Source: an uncultured Campylobacter sp. (GTDB lineage: Bacteria; Campylobacterota; Campylobacteria; Campylobacterales; Campylobacteraceae). Taken from it: a stretch of 15,216 bases of DNA. The notes below the pieces were generated by a model. It did not search any database, was not told the DNA's origin, and saw only the letters and a program-made list of their open reading frames with translations. Shown here piece by piece: positions 1 to 7,426 of this stretch (its first letter is position 1; the number at the start of each line of letters is the position of its first letter). Both the position numbers and the translations under genes were made by a program. The stretch lies in contig NZ_CALACG010000343.1 in NCBI RefSeq assembly GCF_937890585.1, forward strand, positions 1 to 15,216, given 5' to 3'.

Positions 1-5
1 GTGGC

Positions 6-11
6 TATAAT
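6..11 (+). promoter_or_regulatory. -10 promoter box for the DUF4143-type ATPase gene
   Basis: A perfect TATAAT lies 23 bases before the TTG start at 35, so transcription would start at about 17-19 and the leader would be very short. The same hexamer contains an in-frame TAA (8-10) that blocks any longer start for the gene. The upstream half of the promoter lies outside the window, so it cannot be judged. Confidence 0.5.
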
Positions 12-34
12 TTCAAAAAGAAAAAAGGTCAAAT

Positions 35-1129
35 TTGAAAAGTTTAGAAACGCTCTATCAAGCGCCCATTAAAAATGCAAAATTTATCCCAAGAAAATAT
101 GAGATCATCTCGCCAAAGACGCTTATCATTGGCGCTATATCAAGTGGCAAAACAGCCCTTGTTTATGAGTTTTTGAGCCATTACAAAAGCGAGGAGAGGC
201 TTTATATAAATTTAGACGATCTAAGGATAGATAGAGCCTTGCTTTTAGCAAATTTAAAAGAGTTTTTAGAAAAAAACACCCAAATAAAGGTGCTCGCAGT
301 TGAAAATTTGCAAGCCGCTGATCTTGTAAATTTAGACTTTCTAAAGGACGCTGCACTCGAAAATATCATCCTTACAAGCAAGGAATTTTCACTCTCACTT
401 GATGGCTTTGTGCACATAAATTTAAACTATCTCGACTACGAAGAATTTATACTATTTTTTAAGAAAAATTTAGACCAAGACCTGCTTTTTAGCTACTTTT
501 TGGCCCATGGCAATGAGATAGCAAGTGCCTTTTTAGACTCCAGCGAGGTCACAGCCCACTTGCAGCAGCTCTTAAGAGCAAATTTAAACGAGCAAAGCAT
601 CGCTATCTTAAAAGAGTGCGCGACAAAGTGCCACGACACGATAAGCGCCTTTGGGATTTATAAAAATCTAAAAGAGCAGATGAAAATTTCAAAAGATAGC
701 GTTTATAGCGCGATAAATTTGCTAAATGAGAGCGGATACGTGGAGTTTGTGCCAAATTTAGATGAGAGTAGCACGAGTAAGAAAATTTACTTTACAAATT
801 TTGCACTTCGTAATGCCTTATGCCTGAAAAAGGACTTTTTGGCCGTCTTTGCAAATGTCGTTTTTTGCGAGCTACTTAAATTTAAAGATGAAATTTACTA
901 TACAAAAGAGATTGATTTTTTCCTTACTAAAAGGAAGCTTGCGATCATCTGCGTGCCCTTTTCTGCGCCTGAGATCGTCTTTTTGAAATTTAAAAAACTC
1001 CACACAAGCCTAAAAGAGCTAGGCGTTAGCAAGCTTCAAATCATCAGCGTCGCAAACCAAGCCGAGCAAAGCATCGAGGGGATAAAATGCGAGATATTGC
1101 CATTTTCTAGGTGGAGCCTTGGTTTATAA
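35..1129 (+). CDS. ATP-binding protein of the AAA_14/DUF4143 type with degenerate Walker B
   Basis: This is a predicted P-loop ATPase of 364 residues; its cellular role is unknown. A clear Walker A (GAISSGKT) lies at residues 33-40. At the Walker B position the sequence is VLAVEN (86-91), so the usual Asp is Val while the catalytic-type Glu90 remains. A sensor-1-like strand (IILTSKE, 111-117) follows, then a winged-helix-like segment at about 213-244. The C-terminal part (about 270-310) has the layout of DUF4143: ELLKF, a short turn, YYTKEIDFFL and a following hydrophobic strand, as in the nuclease-like fold of this family. The start is TTG at 35, preceded by AAAAGG (23-28) with 6-nt spacing; there is an in-frame stop at 8-10 and no nearby ATG. 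The length is slightly below the roughly 380-420 usual for the family. The architecture is inferred from motif order and was not confirmed by search. Confidence 0.72.
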   Translation: MKSLETLYQAPIKNAKFIPRKYEIISPKTLIIGAISSGKTALVYEFLSHYKSEERLYINLDDLRIDRALLLANLKEFLEKNTQIKVLAVENLQAADLVNLDFLKDAALENIILTSKEFSLSLDGFVHINLNYLDYEEFILFFKKNLDQDLLFSYFLAHGNEIASAFLDSSEVTAHLQQLLRANLNEQSIAILKECATKCHDTISAFGIYKNLKEQMKISKDSVYSAINLLNESGYVEFVPNLDESSTSKKIYFTNFALRNALCLKKDFLAVFANVVFCELLKFKDEIYYTKEIDFFLTKRKLAIICVPFSAPEIVFLKFKKLHTSLKELGVSKLQIISVANQAEQSIEGIKCEILPFSRWSLGL

Positions 1130-1180
1130 ATTTAAACTCTTTGTTTGTTTATCATTTTAAAAGCCTAGAGATAAAATAGT

Positions 1181-1204
1181 TATAATCAAAAAAACTATAA
1201 AGGA
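1181..1204 (+). promoter_or_regulatory. -10 box and ribosome binding site of the DUF3298-like/rnhB unit
   Basis: TATAAT lies at 1181-1186, with a G two bases upstream of it and T-rich sequence before that, as in Campylobacter sigma70 promoters. It is followed by AAAGGA (1199-1204), 5 nt before the ATG at 1210. The predicted leader is under 20 nt. This promoter should serve both the secreted protein and rnhB. Confidence 0.6.
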
Positions 1205-1209
1205 CGGAC

Positions 1210-2064
1210 ATGAGAGCATTTTTTGGGATCTTATTCATCGCTGCAAGCCTTTTTGGCTACGAGATAAACCACGAAAACTGGGCTAAATTTTATAAATTTA
1301 GTGGCGATGCAAATGGTGTGAAATTTGAAGTTTATATGAATTATTTTAAAGATGAATTTGAAAATTTCAAACAAACCAAGAGCTTTAAAGTCCCGCCTAA
1401 AATAAGCGGTCACATCTTTTTTGACGGCGCAAAATACGACTATGAAAAGGGCTCTTTTGAGCAAAATGGCAGTGAAATTTCATCGCTAAATGCGGTCTCA
1501 GACAAGATAAATTTAGACGTTAAAAACGAAAATGGCGAGCTAAAAGGCAAGATAATCGTCAAAAACAAAGCCTACAACGCCATCGTAAAAGAAGAAAAAG
1601 AGTATGAGATCCTAAATATCGGCATCCAAATGACCGAGTCAAACGGCACGAGATATGAGGCGATCACTAACGACATCTTCGCTAAAGACTCAGCCAAAAA
1701 ATACAAAAACAAGCTTCTTGCAGAGTTTTACGACCTAAAAAGTGAGCGCAAAAAATGGCCAAACAGCCAGTATGAGAGCCTAAAAAATATATACTATATA
1801 AATGATAAGATTAAAAGCGTTTGCACCTATAAAAACGAAAAGACAAACTGCGAGGTGCTCTCGCTTGCGACGAATAAAAAGCTAAAACTAAAGCAAATTT
1901 TTAAAGATATAAACGACAGCCATCTAAAAGCGATCCTTGCAAATGCTGGCGTGAGCGACAACTTCGTGCTTTCGCCGCTTGGCCTTACCTTTTTAAACGA
2001 GGAGCAGATCAGCGTGCCACTTGAGGAGCTAAGACCTTACTTTAGCGATGAAGTCGGGCTGTAA
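1210..2064 (+). CDS. Exported protein with DUF3298/RsiV-like C-terminus, function unknown
   Basis: The 284-residue protein begins with a short basic end and a hydrophobic stretch ([15 protein letters not shown]), which reads as a signal peptide ending near residue 16. It is therefore probably periplasmic or membrane-anchored. The middle is a hydrophilic beta-rich region, Lys- and Asn-heavy, with no catalytic motif I can see. The last 35 residues ([25 protein letters not shown], 252-278) fit the closing pattern of DUF3298/RsiV domains, in which a strand is followed by a 'gl.f' element and a 'vpy.eL' helix. Two cysteines (C205 and C214), nine residues apart, could form a disulfide. Its stop overlaps the rnhB start as TAATG, so the two are translationally coupled, although no shared function is obvious. 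I do not recognise a gene name. The domain assignment is tentative; that the gene is real and exported is more secure. Confidence 0.7.
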   Translation: MRAFFGILFIAASLFGYEINHENWAKFYKFSGDANGVKFEVYMNYFKDEFENFKQTKSFKVPPKISGHIFFDGAKYDYEKGSFEQNGSEISSLNAVSDKINLDVKNENGELKGKIIVKNKAYNAIVKEEKEYEILNIGIQMTESNGTRYEAITNDIFAKDSAKKYKNKLLAEFYDLKSERKKWPNSQYESLKNIYYINDKIKSVCTYKNEKTNCEVLSLATNKKLKLKQIFKDINDSHLKAILANAGVSDNFVLSPLGLTFLNEEQISVPLEELRPYFSDEVGL

Positions 2065-2618
2065 TGGCTAAAATTTGCGGTATCGACGAGGCTGGACGTG
2101 GGGCGTTAGCTGGACCACTAAGCGTGGCTGCTTGCGTGCTAAATAGTGAAATTCCTGGACTAAACGACTCCAAAAAACTAACCGCAAAAAGGCGCGAAGA
2201 GCTCTTTAAAGAGATCACAAAAAGCTCAAATTTCATCATCGCCTACTTCTCAAACGCCCAGATAGACGAGCTTGGGCTAAGTGAGTGCCTAAGGCGCGCG
2301 CTCAAACTTTTTAAGGCGCATTTTGAGGGCTTTGAGATCATTTACGATGGAAATTTAGACTACGGCGTGGGTATAACCACGATGATAAAGGCTGACGGCA
2401 AGGTAGATAGCGTAAGTGCAGCCAGCATCCTAGCAAAAGTAAGCCGTGACCGCTTGATGAACGGCTGGGATAAATTTTATCCCGCATACGGCTTTGCAGG
2501 GCACAAAGGCTATGGTACAAAGTCGCACTTAGATGCAATAGCTAAATTTGGCTACTCAGACTTTCATAGAAAAAGCTTTGTCATAAAGCCAAAACTCACG
2601 CAGGGCTCGCTATTTTAG
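2064..2618 (+). CDS. rnhB: Ribonuclease HII
   Basis: RNase HII cleaves the RNA strand of RNA-DNA hybrids and nicks DNA at embedded ribonucleotides, in the cytoplasm. The family signature GIDEAGRG is at residues 6-13, giving metal ligands D8 and E9. The other two acidic ligands fit D95 (YDGN, 94-97) and D111 (KADG, 109-112). The downstream block [13 protein letters not shown] (118-130) is the typical RNase HII box that precedes GHKGYGT (146-152). The length of 184 is slightly shorter than the usual 190-210. The ATG overlaps the last base of the upstream stop (TAATG), so it is read in the same unit as the DUF3298-like gene. At the 3' end the gene overlaps the convergent DUF4153-like gene by 9 bp, leaving no room for a dedicated terminator. 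Confidence 0.97.
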   Translation: MAKICGIDEAGRGALAGPLSVAACVLNSEIPGLNDSKKLTAKRREELFKEITKSSNFIIAYFSNAQIDELGLSECLRRALKLFKAHFEGFEIIYDGNLDYGVGITTMIKADGKVDSVSAASILAKVSRDRLMNGWDKFYPAYGFAGHKGYGTKSHLDAIAKFGYSDFHRKSFVIKPKLTQGSLF

Positions 2619-4187
2619 CTGCGCATCCTCCATATAAAAAAGCACGCTTGCGCCATAAAATTTATAAACTCCGTTTTCTTGCACGATTTCCATAGAGCGC
2701 AGAACAAAGACCCTTTTGCCTACTTTAAGGATCAAAAGCTGCTCTTTTAGCTGCTCAAATACCTCAGCGCCAAAGTCGCCGTCTGGCTTTAAATTTAAAC
2801 TTGCAAGCGCTTTTTCTAGGTGCTTTTGCATATCTATGCTAACTCTTTCATTATCTAGCTGCATAACGAGCTCATCGCCATTTGTGCTACTTGAGACTAC
2901 GCTTTTTATGGTCGCCTCTTTGACGTTTATACCGATGTTGCCTGAGTTAATGCTAAATATCTGCCACTTTTTCTGCTCAACTTTCTCAAGACCCGCTATA
3001 AATTTTTTATTTTCTAGTGCAAATTTATCGCCGTTTTCTACTAAAAAGTCAAATTTATCTTGTAAAAAGTAAAGCTTCTCTTCGCCGATCTTGCTCACAT
3101 CGCCACTTAGCGTACCATCGCTACCAAGCAAATTTAGCGACCTTAGCTCTCTTAGCAAAAGCTCTTTTTGAGAATTTATGGTAAGCAGCTTCGTATCAAG
3201 GACAAAATGGGTGAAAAATATGCCAAATACCATCAAAAATGCTAGAAATTTATAAGGGAAATTTCTAAAAAATATCATCACAAAATAGCTCAAATTTGCA
3301 AATATCACGCAGGCGATGAGATATATCCTAGGCTCGCTTAGGCCGTATTCACCGACCCTGTGCATGACGCCCCACCAAAGCAAAACGCTAGGCAAGATGA
3401 CAAAAAGTGGCAAGAGCTTAAAAATTTGATCATAAATTTGGCTTTTGATAAGTAAATTTAGCCCTCTTAAAACAAAGCCAGCGATCAAACAAGCAAGCAC
3501 GATATAGGCTACTCCGCCACGTGGTAGCTCAAGCAAAACAAGCCTATAAATGCAGTATAAATTTAAAAGCGCCACATAGATGATGAGCACGGGATTTAGG
3601 ATGAAATTTATGGCGATCTTGATGAAATTTAAGAGTCCGTACTCGCTAAATTTGCTCTCAAAAAAGAGAAATAGACATGGCAGACCAAAAGAGACCAGCG
3701 TCAAGTAGAGCCTCTGCGTCCTGTGGCTGGTTGAGAGCTCCAGCCCAAATAGGTAGTTAAGCCCCGCACAAACAGCAAAAATGCCAAGAAAAAAAAGGTG
3801 AAAAAGGGCAAATGAGATGAGTAAATTTAATAGTCTTGCTAGGCTCTGGCTTATAAATTTCTCATTATCTTTGGCGAAATTCAAAGATAATAAAAGCACA
3901 AAAGCCATGAGATAAAGTGCCACAAGATCGCTGGCATGACCGCTTAGCTTAAGGCCAAAAAAGTAAAGTGTTGCGCCAAATATCAAAAAATATAAAGGTA
4001 GTAAAATTTGCCTTTTATTTAGGTAGATAGCGACCAAAAGTAATGGCTCAAGCAGCCAAAAACCTCTATACTCATCCACTATCTGGCTAGGGCTAAGAAA
4101 AATGGTAGCTAGGCTAAATGCCAAAATGGTAAAAAGTAAAATTTTTTTATCAGCAAATGCGGTTTTTAGCTCAGTGGCGATCTGCAA
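2610..4187 (-). CDS. Polytopic membrane protein, DUF4153-like, with C-terminal soluble domain
   Basis: This is an inner-membrane protein of 525 residues with unknown function. Residues 15-330 hold about eleven hydrophobic segments (roughly 17-33, 43-57, 60-78, 88-103, 120-147, 160-177, 195-219, 226-246, 257-274, 287-306, 312-330). The loop [15 protein letters not shown] (276-290) matches the 'R...YGlTe.R' signature that I associate with DUF4153. The last 190 residues are hydrophilic, with mixed helix and strand, and may form a globular domain. The start is TTG at 4187-4185, with AAAGGA 5 nt upstream; no in-frame ATG fits that binding site. It lies downstream of frr and could be read from that transcript if the hairpins between them are leaky. 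It converges with rnhB. The family call rests on topology and one loop motif. Confidence 0.7.
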   Translation of the reverse strand: MQIATELKTAFADKKILLFTILAFSLATIFLSPSQIVDEYRGFWLLEPLLLVAIYLNKRQILLPLYFLIFGATLYFFGLKLSGHASDLVALYLMAFVLLLSLNFAKDNEKFISQSLARLLNLLISFALFHLFFLGIFAVCAGLNYLFGLELSTSHRTQRLYLTLVSFGLPCLFLFFESKFSEYGLLNFIKIAINFILNPVLIIYVALLNLYCIYRLVLLELPRGGVAYIVLACLIAGFVLRGLNLLIKSQIYDQIFKLLPLFVILPSVLLWWGVMHRVGEYGLSEPRIYLIACVIFANLSYFVMIFFRNFPYKFLAFLMVFGIFFTHFVLDTKLLTINSQKELLLRELRSLNLLGSDGTLSGDVSKIGEEKLYFLQDKFDFLVENGDKFALENKKFIAGLEKVEQKKWQIFSINSGNIGINVKEATIKSVVSSSTNGDELVMQLDNERVSIDMQKHLEKALASLNLKPDGDFGAEVFEQLKEQLLILKVGKRVFVLRSMEIVQENGVYKFYGASVLFYMEDAQLK

Positions 4188-4192
4188 TGTCG

Positions 4193-4204
4193 TCCTTTAA
4201 AGGA
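4193..4204. repeat. Perfect 12-bp palindrome containing the DUF4153-like gene's RBS
   Basis: TCCTTTAAAGGA reads the same on both strands, and its AAAGGA half is the ribosome binding site for the TTG start at 4187. In the mRNA the TCCUUU half is an anti-Shine-Dalgarno sequence directly before the Shine-Dalgarno. It could weaken translation by a small fold or by pairing between transcripts. The palindrome is certain; a regulatory role is inference. Confidence 0.45.
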
Positions 4205-4209
4205 TGAAA

Positions 4210-4232
4210 TTTAGCCACATTACGTGGCTAAA
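4210..4232 (-). terminator. Hairpin between frr and the DUF4153-like gene (second of two)
   Basis: A perfect 9-bp stem (TTTAGCCAC / GTGGCTAAA) with a 5-base loop. On the minus strand it is followed by TTTC, so the U-tract is short and termination may be partial. The stem lies 22 bases before the TTG start of the DUF4153-like gene, so it could also act as an attenuator or leader structure. Confidence 0.5.
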
Positions 4233-4242
4233 AAGTGAGGGT

Positions 4243-4273
4243 TTAGAAATTTGCAAGGGGCGCAAATTTCTAA
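4243..4273 (-). terminator. Hairpin directly after frr (first of two)
   Basis: A perfect 12-bp stem (TTAGAAATTTGC / GCAAATTTCTAA) with a 7-base loop, beginning 6 bases after the frr stop codon. The stem is AT-rich apart from the GC pairs by the loop. The minus strand continues with ACCCTCAC before a run of five T, so it is not a textbook intrinsic terminator. It may end or stabilise the secG-deacetylase-frr message. Confidence 0.5.
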
Positions 4274-4279
4274 GTAAAT

Positions 4280-4837
4280 TTAGATTTTTAAAAGCTCAGC
4301 TTCTTTCTCTTTTACGAGAGTGTCGATCTTTGCGGTGTAGGCGTCAGTTATCTTTTGAACCTCATCTTGTCCCTTTTTGCTCTCGTCTTCAGTTATAGCC
4401 TTGTCTTTTTCAAGCTTTTTGACCTCGTCGTTTGCATCTTTTCTCACGTTTCTTATACTAACTTTTGCCTTTTCGCCCATAGCTTTTGCATGTTTTGCGT
4501 TTTCTTGGCGTTGCTCGACGGTCATCGGTGGGAAAAATAGCTTAACGCTCTCGCCGTCGCTGTTTGGATTGACGCCGATATTTGCAGCTTGGATGGCTGA
4601 TGAGATCGCTTTTATCATGCTCTTTTCCCAAGGCGTGATAGCGATAGTCGAAGCGTCGCTTGTAAGCACGGTGGCTACTTGATTAAGCGGAGTTGGCGAG
4701 CCATAATAATCAACCATAACGTTATCTAGGATGTTGATATTTACCTTGCCAGTTCTAAGCGTTGTAAAATCGCGCTTTAGTGAAGCGATCGCCTTTTCGC
4801 AACCCTCTTTTTGGGTATCGTAAATTTTATTTAGCAT
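4280..4837 (-). CDS. frr: Ribosome recycling factor
   Basis: RRF acts with EF-G to split the post-termination ribosome complex and is normally essential. The 185-residue length is exactly typical. The family landmarks are in order: an N-terminal helix with [14 protein letters not shown] (24-37), then the small beta domain with [13 protein letters not shown] (45-57), [12 protein letters not shown] (67-78) and [19 protein letters not shown] (about 87-105). The long helix pair [16 protein letters not shown] closes the protein. The ATG at 4837-4835 lies inside the end of the upstream deacetylase gene (11-nt overlap). Its AAAGGA site (4848-4843) is formed by deacetylase codons, which suggests coupled translation. 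From memory, in C. jejuni frr directly follows secG; here a deacetylase gene separates them. Two hairpins follow the stop. Confidence 0.98.
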   Translation of the reverse strand: MLNKIYDTQKEGCEKAIASLKRDFTTLRTGKVNINILDNVMVDYYGSPTPLNQVATVLTSDASTIAITPWEKSMIKAISSAIQAANIGVNPNSDGESVKLFFPPMTVEQRQENAKHAKAMGEKAKVSIRNVRKDANDEVKKLEKDKAITEDESKKGQDEVQKITDAYTAKIDTLVKEKEAELLKI

Positions 4838-5786
4838 TGGTGTCCTTTATTAGAAGTTTTGTGCTTCTGTGATGATCTACTTTTAGCGACATTAACACTT
4901 TGCGTTTATCAAGCGGTGGGTTAAATTTACACTCAAAAACGCCATTTGTCATAGGTACTTTTCTAAAGCCGTCAAAGCCAGTCATGAAAAAACTGCCCTC
5001 ACTTGCGTTAGTGTCGGTCTTGATGATGAGCTTGTCGATCGCATTGTTTTGCGGATAGCCCTCTGGAAATATCCACTGAGCATTTAAAAATTTGCTATTA
5101 AAAGTTAGCGCTATCTTTGTGCCATTCATCACTGGTGTTCTGTAAAGATCATAAACGTCACTTTTATCTGAAACTGCGCCTGAGTTTTGATTTAAAAGTG
5201 CCAAAAAGCCAAATTCTTTTGCCAAAGAGACGACCCTACTATCGATCTCACCGTAAGGCACTGCGAAGTATTTAGGCTTATAACCCATATGCTTTTCAAA
5301 GGTCTCAACGCCCTTTACAAAGTCCTCTCTTAAGGCCTCATCACTAAGTTTAGTCATCCTTGGATGAGCGTATGAGTGATAGCCGATCTCTCCGTAAGCT
5401 TCTAACTCTTTGATCTGATCAAAGTCTAGATAATCACCATATTTGTTCGCGCTTGCCTCTACATAGACCATCAAAGCAAATGGGTAGTTATACTCTTTAA
5501 AAAGCTCAAGAGCGTTATTGTAAAAGCTTTTATATCCATCATCAACGGTGATAACGATCCAGTTATCAGGGATCGGTTCGCCAGCATTTACCGCATCGAC
5601 AAGCCTTGATAGCTTGACAACTTCGAAGCCATTGTTTTTAAAGTATTCAAACTGCTCTCTTAAATTTTGGATAGAAATATCTGTGCTAACGTGCCTTGGA
5701 TCGTCAAAGCGGTGGTAAACTAGGATGTGAGCGTCTGCCAAAGCAAACGTTAGCGTCAAAAGTGACGCTAAAAACGTTTTTATCAT
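4827..5786 (-). CDS. Exported polysaccharide deacetylase (NodB-homology, CE4-type)
   Basis: A predicted periplasmic metal-dependent deacetylase acting on an N-acetylated or O-acetylated glycan; the substrate is unknown. The protein has 319 residues, with a signal peptide ending near ALADA (15-19). The NodB domain follows: strand [10 protein letters not shown] (20-29), motif 1 ITVDDG (79-84; D82/D83), motif 2 HSYAHP (137-142; metal ligands H137 and H141) and motif 3 VPYGE (176-180). Motif 3 lacks the Arg usual in RPPYG. Residues about 220-319 form a beta-rich C-terminal extension with no family I can name. The gene begins 2 nt after the secG stop, has no Shine-Dalgarno of its own, and overlaps frr by 11 nt. 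It is therefore embedded in an essential operon. Peptidoglycan is one possible target, but an extracellular polysaccharide is equally open. Confidence 0.88.
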   Translation of the reverse strand: MIKTFLASLLTLTFALADAHILVYHRFDDPRHVSTDISIQNLREQFEYFKNNGFEVVKLSRLVDAVNAGEPIPDNWIVITVDDGYKSFYNNALELFKEYNYPFALMVYVEASANKYGDYLDFDQIKELEAYGEIGYHSYAHPRMTKLSDEALREDFVKGVETFEKHMGYKPKYFAVPYGEIDSRVVSLAKEFGFLALLNQNSGAVSDKSDVYDLYRTPVMNGTKIALTFNSKFLNAQWIFPEGYPQNNAIDKLIIKTDTNASEGSFFMTGFDGFRKVPMTNGVFECKFNPPLDKRKVLMSLKVDHHRSTKLLIKDTNAK

Positions 5787-5788
5787 TG

Positions 5789-6118
5789 TTATTTTACTGG
5801 ATTTTGTGGTGCGCTAGGAGCTGCTGGCACGTCGTTTGATTTTGGTATAACTAGAGATTTGCTATCGACACTATCAACGATAGAGCGTTTTAGATCTTTG
5901 TTGTAAAAATATCCGAGTGCAAGTGTGTTTAGGATAAACAAAACGCCTACCACAAAGGTAAATTTAGCTAAAAACCCAGCTGGTCCTTTTGCTCCAAAAA
6001 GGCTCTCGTTGCTTCCACTGTATGCTCCAAGACCGATAGATGAGCTCTTTTGGAGTAAAACTGCGATCGTGATAACGACAGCTAGAACAAATTGTAAGAT
6101 TAAAAATATTAAACTCAC
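5789..6118 (-). CDS. secG: SecG subunit of the Sec translocase
   Basis: SecG is the small inner-membrane partner of SecYE that aids SecA-driven protein export. The 109-residue product has the usual two membrane helices (about 3-22 and 50-70). They flank the conserved cytoplasmic loop with QKSSSIGLGAYSGSNESLFG and KGPAGFLAKFT, and a Pro/Ala-rich tail follows. I chose the GTG at 6118-6116, which has AAAGGA (6131-6126) ahead of it. A longer reading from TTG at 6160 would place the TATAAT promoter box inside the coding sequence and add a Lys-rich stretch foreign to SecG. It is the first gene of the secG-deacetylase-frr unit. Confidence 0.95.
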   Translation of the reverse strand: MSLIFLILQFVLAVVITIAVLLQKSSSIGLGAYSGSNESLFGAKGPAGFLAKFTFVVGVLFILNTLALGYFYNKDLKRSIVDSVDSKSLVIPKSNDVPAAPSAPQNPVK

Positions 6119-6125
6119 GAAATTT

Positions 6126-6158
6126 CCTTTAAATTTTTTAAATAGTTTGCGATTATAC
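6126..6158 (-). promoter_or_regulatory. secG operon promoter (-10) and ribosome binding site
   Basis: On the minus strand TATAAT occupies 6158-6153 and is preceded by T-rich sequence; AAAGGA is at 6131-6126, 7 nt before the GTG start. The promoter separates secG-deacetylase-frr from the upstream BI-1/ThiD2 pair. The same TATAATCGC string also occurs at the carbonic anhydrase promoter. Confidence 0.65.
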
Positions 6159-6180
6159 AAGAAAAGATTTAAATTTTTAG

Positions 6181-6537
6181 TTAAAGTTCTTTTTCAAGCT
6201 CATAAAGCTCGTATCTTATGCTTTTAAAAAGCTCGGCGTACTCTAAATTTACAAGCTTAAAGCACTCTTCAAGCACTCTTGCGCTCTCTTGTGCCCGTTT
6301 AAAATTTGCGGTGATGATCTCTTCTAAATTTGACCTTGTCTGCTCGCTTTTTGTGCTGGTTTTTAGAACGTCGTTTTGAGAATTTCTAAATTTCAAAAAG
6401 TCACTTTGTGGTATCTTTGCCTTGTGGCGGAGGGATTTTATCTTATAGGCGACCTCGGCGTCGTCAAAGACATATCTTTTTATATCTTCAACGACACGAA
6501 GTCCCTCTTTTAGTCTATTTAAATTTGCATCTATCAC
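6181..6537 (-). CDS. Stand-alone ThiD2-type thiamin biosynthesis domain protein
   Basis: The 118 residues match the ThiD2 domain, an alternative hydroxymethylpyrimidine-phosphate kinase family that is often fused to the N-terminus of ThiE. The opening IDANLNRLKEGLRVVEDI (2-19) is the hallmark of that family. It is followed by RYVFDDAEVAYKIKSLRHK (21-39), a TKSEQTRSNLEEIITANFKRAQESARVLEE region (about 62-91) and the closing SIRYELYELE. The whole protein is one domain with no ThiE part, so the partner enzyme must be encoded elsewhere. The GTG at 6537-6535 is the best start for this N-terminus; no strong Shine-Dalgarno precedes it and it lies 19 nt after the BI-1 stop, so it probably depends on that transcript. 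Kinase activity is family knowledge, not visible in the sequence. Confidence 0.78.
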   Translation of the reverse strand: MIDANLNRLKEGLRVVEDIKRYVFDDAEVAYKIKSLRHKAKIPQSDFLKFRNSQNDVLKTSTKSEQTRSNLEEIITANFKRAQESARVLEECFKLVNLEYAELFKSIRYELYELEKEL

Positions 6538-6556
6538 GCGGTAGATGCGCTCGTTT

Positions 6557-7255
6557 TTAGTCGTTTCTATTGAAAATTCCTAAAATTTGAAGCAGTGATG
6601 TGAAAAGATTTATAAAATCAAGATACAAAGCAACCGCTCCCTCAACTGGTGTCTCGTAGTTGCCACGGATGATATTTTGTGTATCAAAAAGTATGTAAGC
6701 ACTAAATAAGATCGAAGCGATGCTTGAGATAACTAGTTGAAACATCGTGCTTTTAACGAAAATGTTGATGATCGCTGCCACAACGATAACTATCAAAGTT
6801 ATAAATAGCATCTTGCCCATCGTTGTGAAGTCGCGTTTTGTATTCATCGCAAAGACGCTTAGAGCACCAAATGCAACTGTCGTCAAGCCAAATGCTTGAG
6901 CCACGATACTAGCACCACTTGGCATAGCGAGGATCGCTGAAAGTAGCGGAGTTAGCGTAAGACCGCTTACAAATGTAAATGCGAAAAGAAGTATTAAATT
7001 TAATCCCTCTTTGCGTTTAGCCGCCATTAGTCCAAAAAGTAGAACAAACTCAAGTATCACAAGTCCCCAAAACAAAAATCTATTTGCCGCAAAAACGCCA
7101 GCGATACTAATGCCTACATAAGCGCCAGCTGTAGCTGAAAGTAGTGATGCTGCAAAAAGTTGATAAGTTTGTTTTATAAAAGTGCTTAGTGAGCTTTGAG
7201 AATACGCAAGCTCCTCTTGATTTTGCTTAGCGTAGTTTCTATCATACAAACTCAT
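6557..7255 (-). CDS. Bax inhibitor-1 / YccA-family membrane protein
   Basis: This is a 232-residue inner-membrane protein with seven hydrophobic segments (about 30-55, 60-78, 86-109, 117-137, 147-167, 171-190, 206-226). Family members are pH-sensitive cation (Ca2+) leak channels (YetJ) or modulators of membrane proteases (YccA); which applies here is unknown. The hallmark FDTQNI (190-195) and YLDFINLF (211-218) are both present. D191 and D213 correspond in position to the paired aspartates that sense pH in YetJ. The ATG has a good AAGGAG site 5 nt upstream. It is divergent from the carbonic anhydrase gene and is probably cotranscribed with the ThiD2 gene. By my recollection it is the counterpart of C. 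jejuni Cj0236c. Confidence 0.93.
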   Translation of the reverse strand: MSLYDRNYAKQNQEELAYSQSSLSTFIKQTYQLFAASLLSATAGAYVGISIAGVFAANRFLFWGLVILEFVLLFGLMAAKRKEGLNLILLFAFTFVSGLTLTPLLSAILAMPSGASIVAQAFGLTTVAFGALSVFAMNTKRDFTTMGKMLFITLIVIVVAAIINIFVKSTMFQLVISSIASILFSAYILFDTQNIIRGNYETPVEGAVALYLDFINLFTSLLQILGIFNRND

Positions 7256-7426
7256 TTTTTCTCCTTATGAATTTTTGCAGTGAGTTTAGCCTAAAATAAT
7301 TAAACAATATATAAAAAGAAGTTTAATAAAAAATATTAGTTTAAAGTCCGTTTTAGAGAGCATTTTTTTGATTAAATAAAAGTTGCTATAATCGCGATAA
7401 AAATATAAAAAATGGAGATAAATTTT
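7256..7426. other. Divergent intergenic region between BI-1 and carbonic anhydrase genes
   Basis: These 171 bases are very AT-rich. They hold the plus-strand promoter near 7387 and the two ribosome binding sites. For the minus-strand BI-1 gene I see only weak -10 candidates (TATTTT / TTTAAT-like near 7290-7310), so its start site is not resolved. No hidden gene is seen. Confidence 0.6.
7384..7392 (+). promoter_or_regulatory. Extended -10 promoter of the carbonic anhydrase operon
   Basis: TGCTATAAT is a perfect extended -10 (TGnTATAAT), preceded by T-runs (7363-7369 and nearby) as in Campylobacter sigma70 promoters. Transcription should begin near 7399, giving a leader of about 28 nt to the ATG at 7427. 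It is the strongest-looking promoter in the window and may drive all five plus-strand genes to 12251. Confidence 0.75.

Noticed and set aside
2610..2618. 9-bp overlap of the rnhB and DUF4153-like 3' ends as a special arrangement
   Set aside because: Short tail-to-tail overlaps are common in compact genomes; no hairpin or other signal is present.
6119..6160. 14-codon N-terminal extension of SecG from TTG at 6160
   Set aside because: It would place the TATAAT box in the coding sequence and ignore the AAAGGA site before the GTG at 6118; the extra residues do not resemble SecG.
7391..7400. ATCGCGAT palindrome after the carbonic anhydrase -10 box
   Set aside because: Only 8 bp and single; its TATAATCGC part is also seen at the secG promoter, but two instances are too few to call an operator.
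7412..7426. Five-codon longer start for carbonic anhydrase at ATG 7412
   Set aside because: The ATG overlaps the GGAG site that serves the ATG at 7427 and has no binding site of its own.
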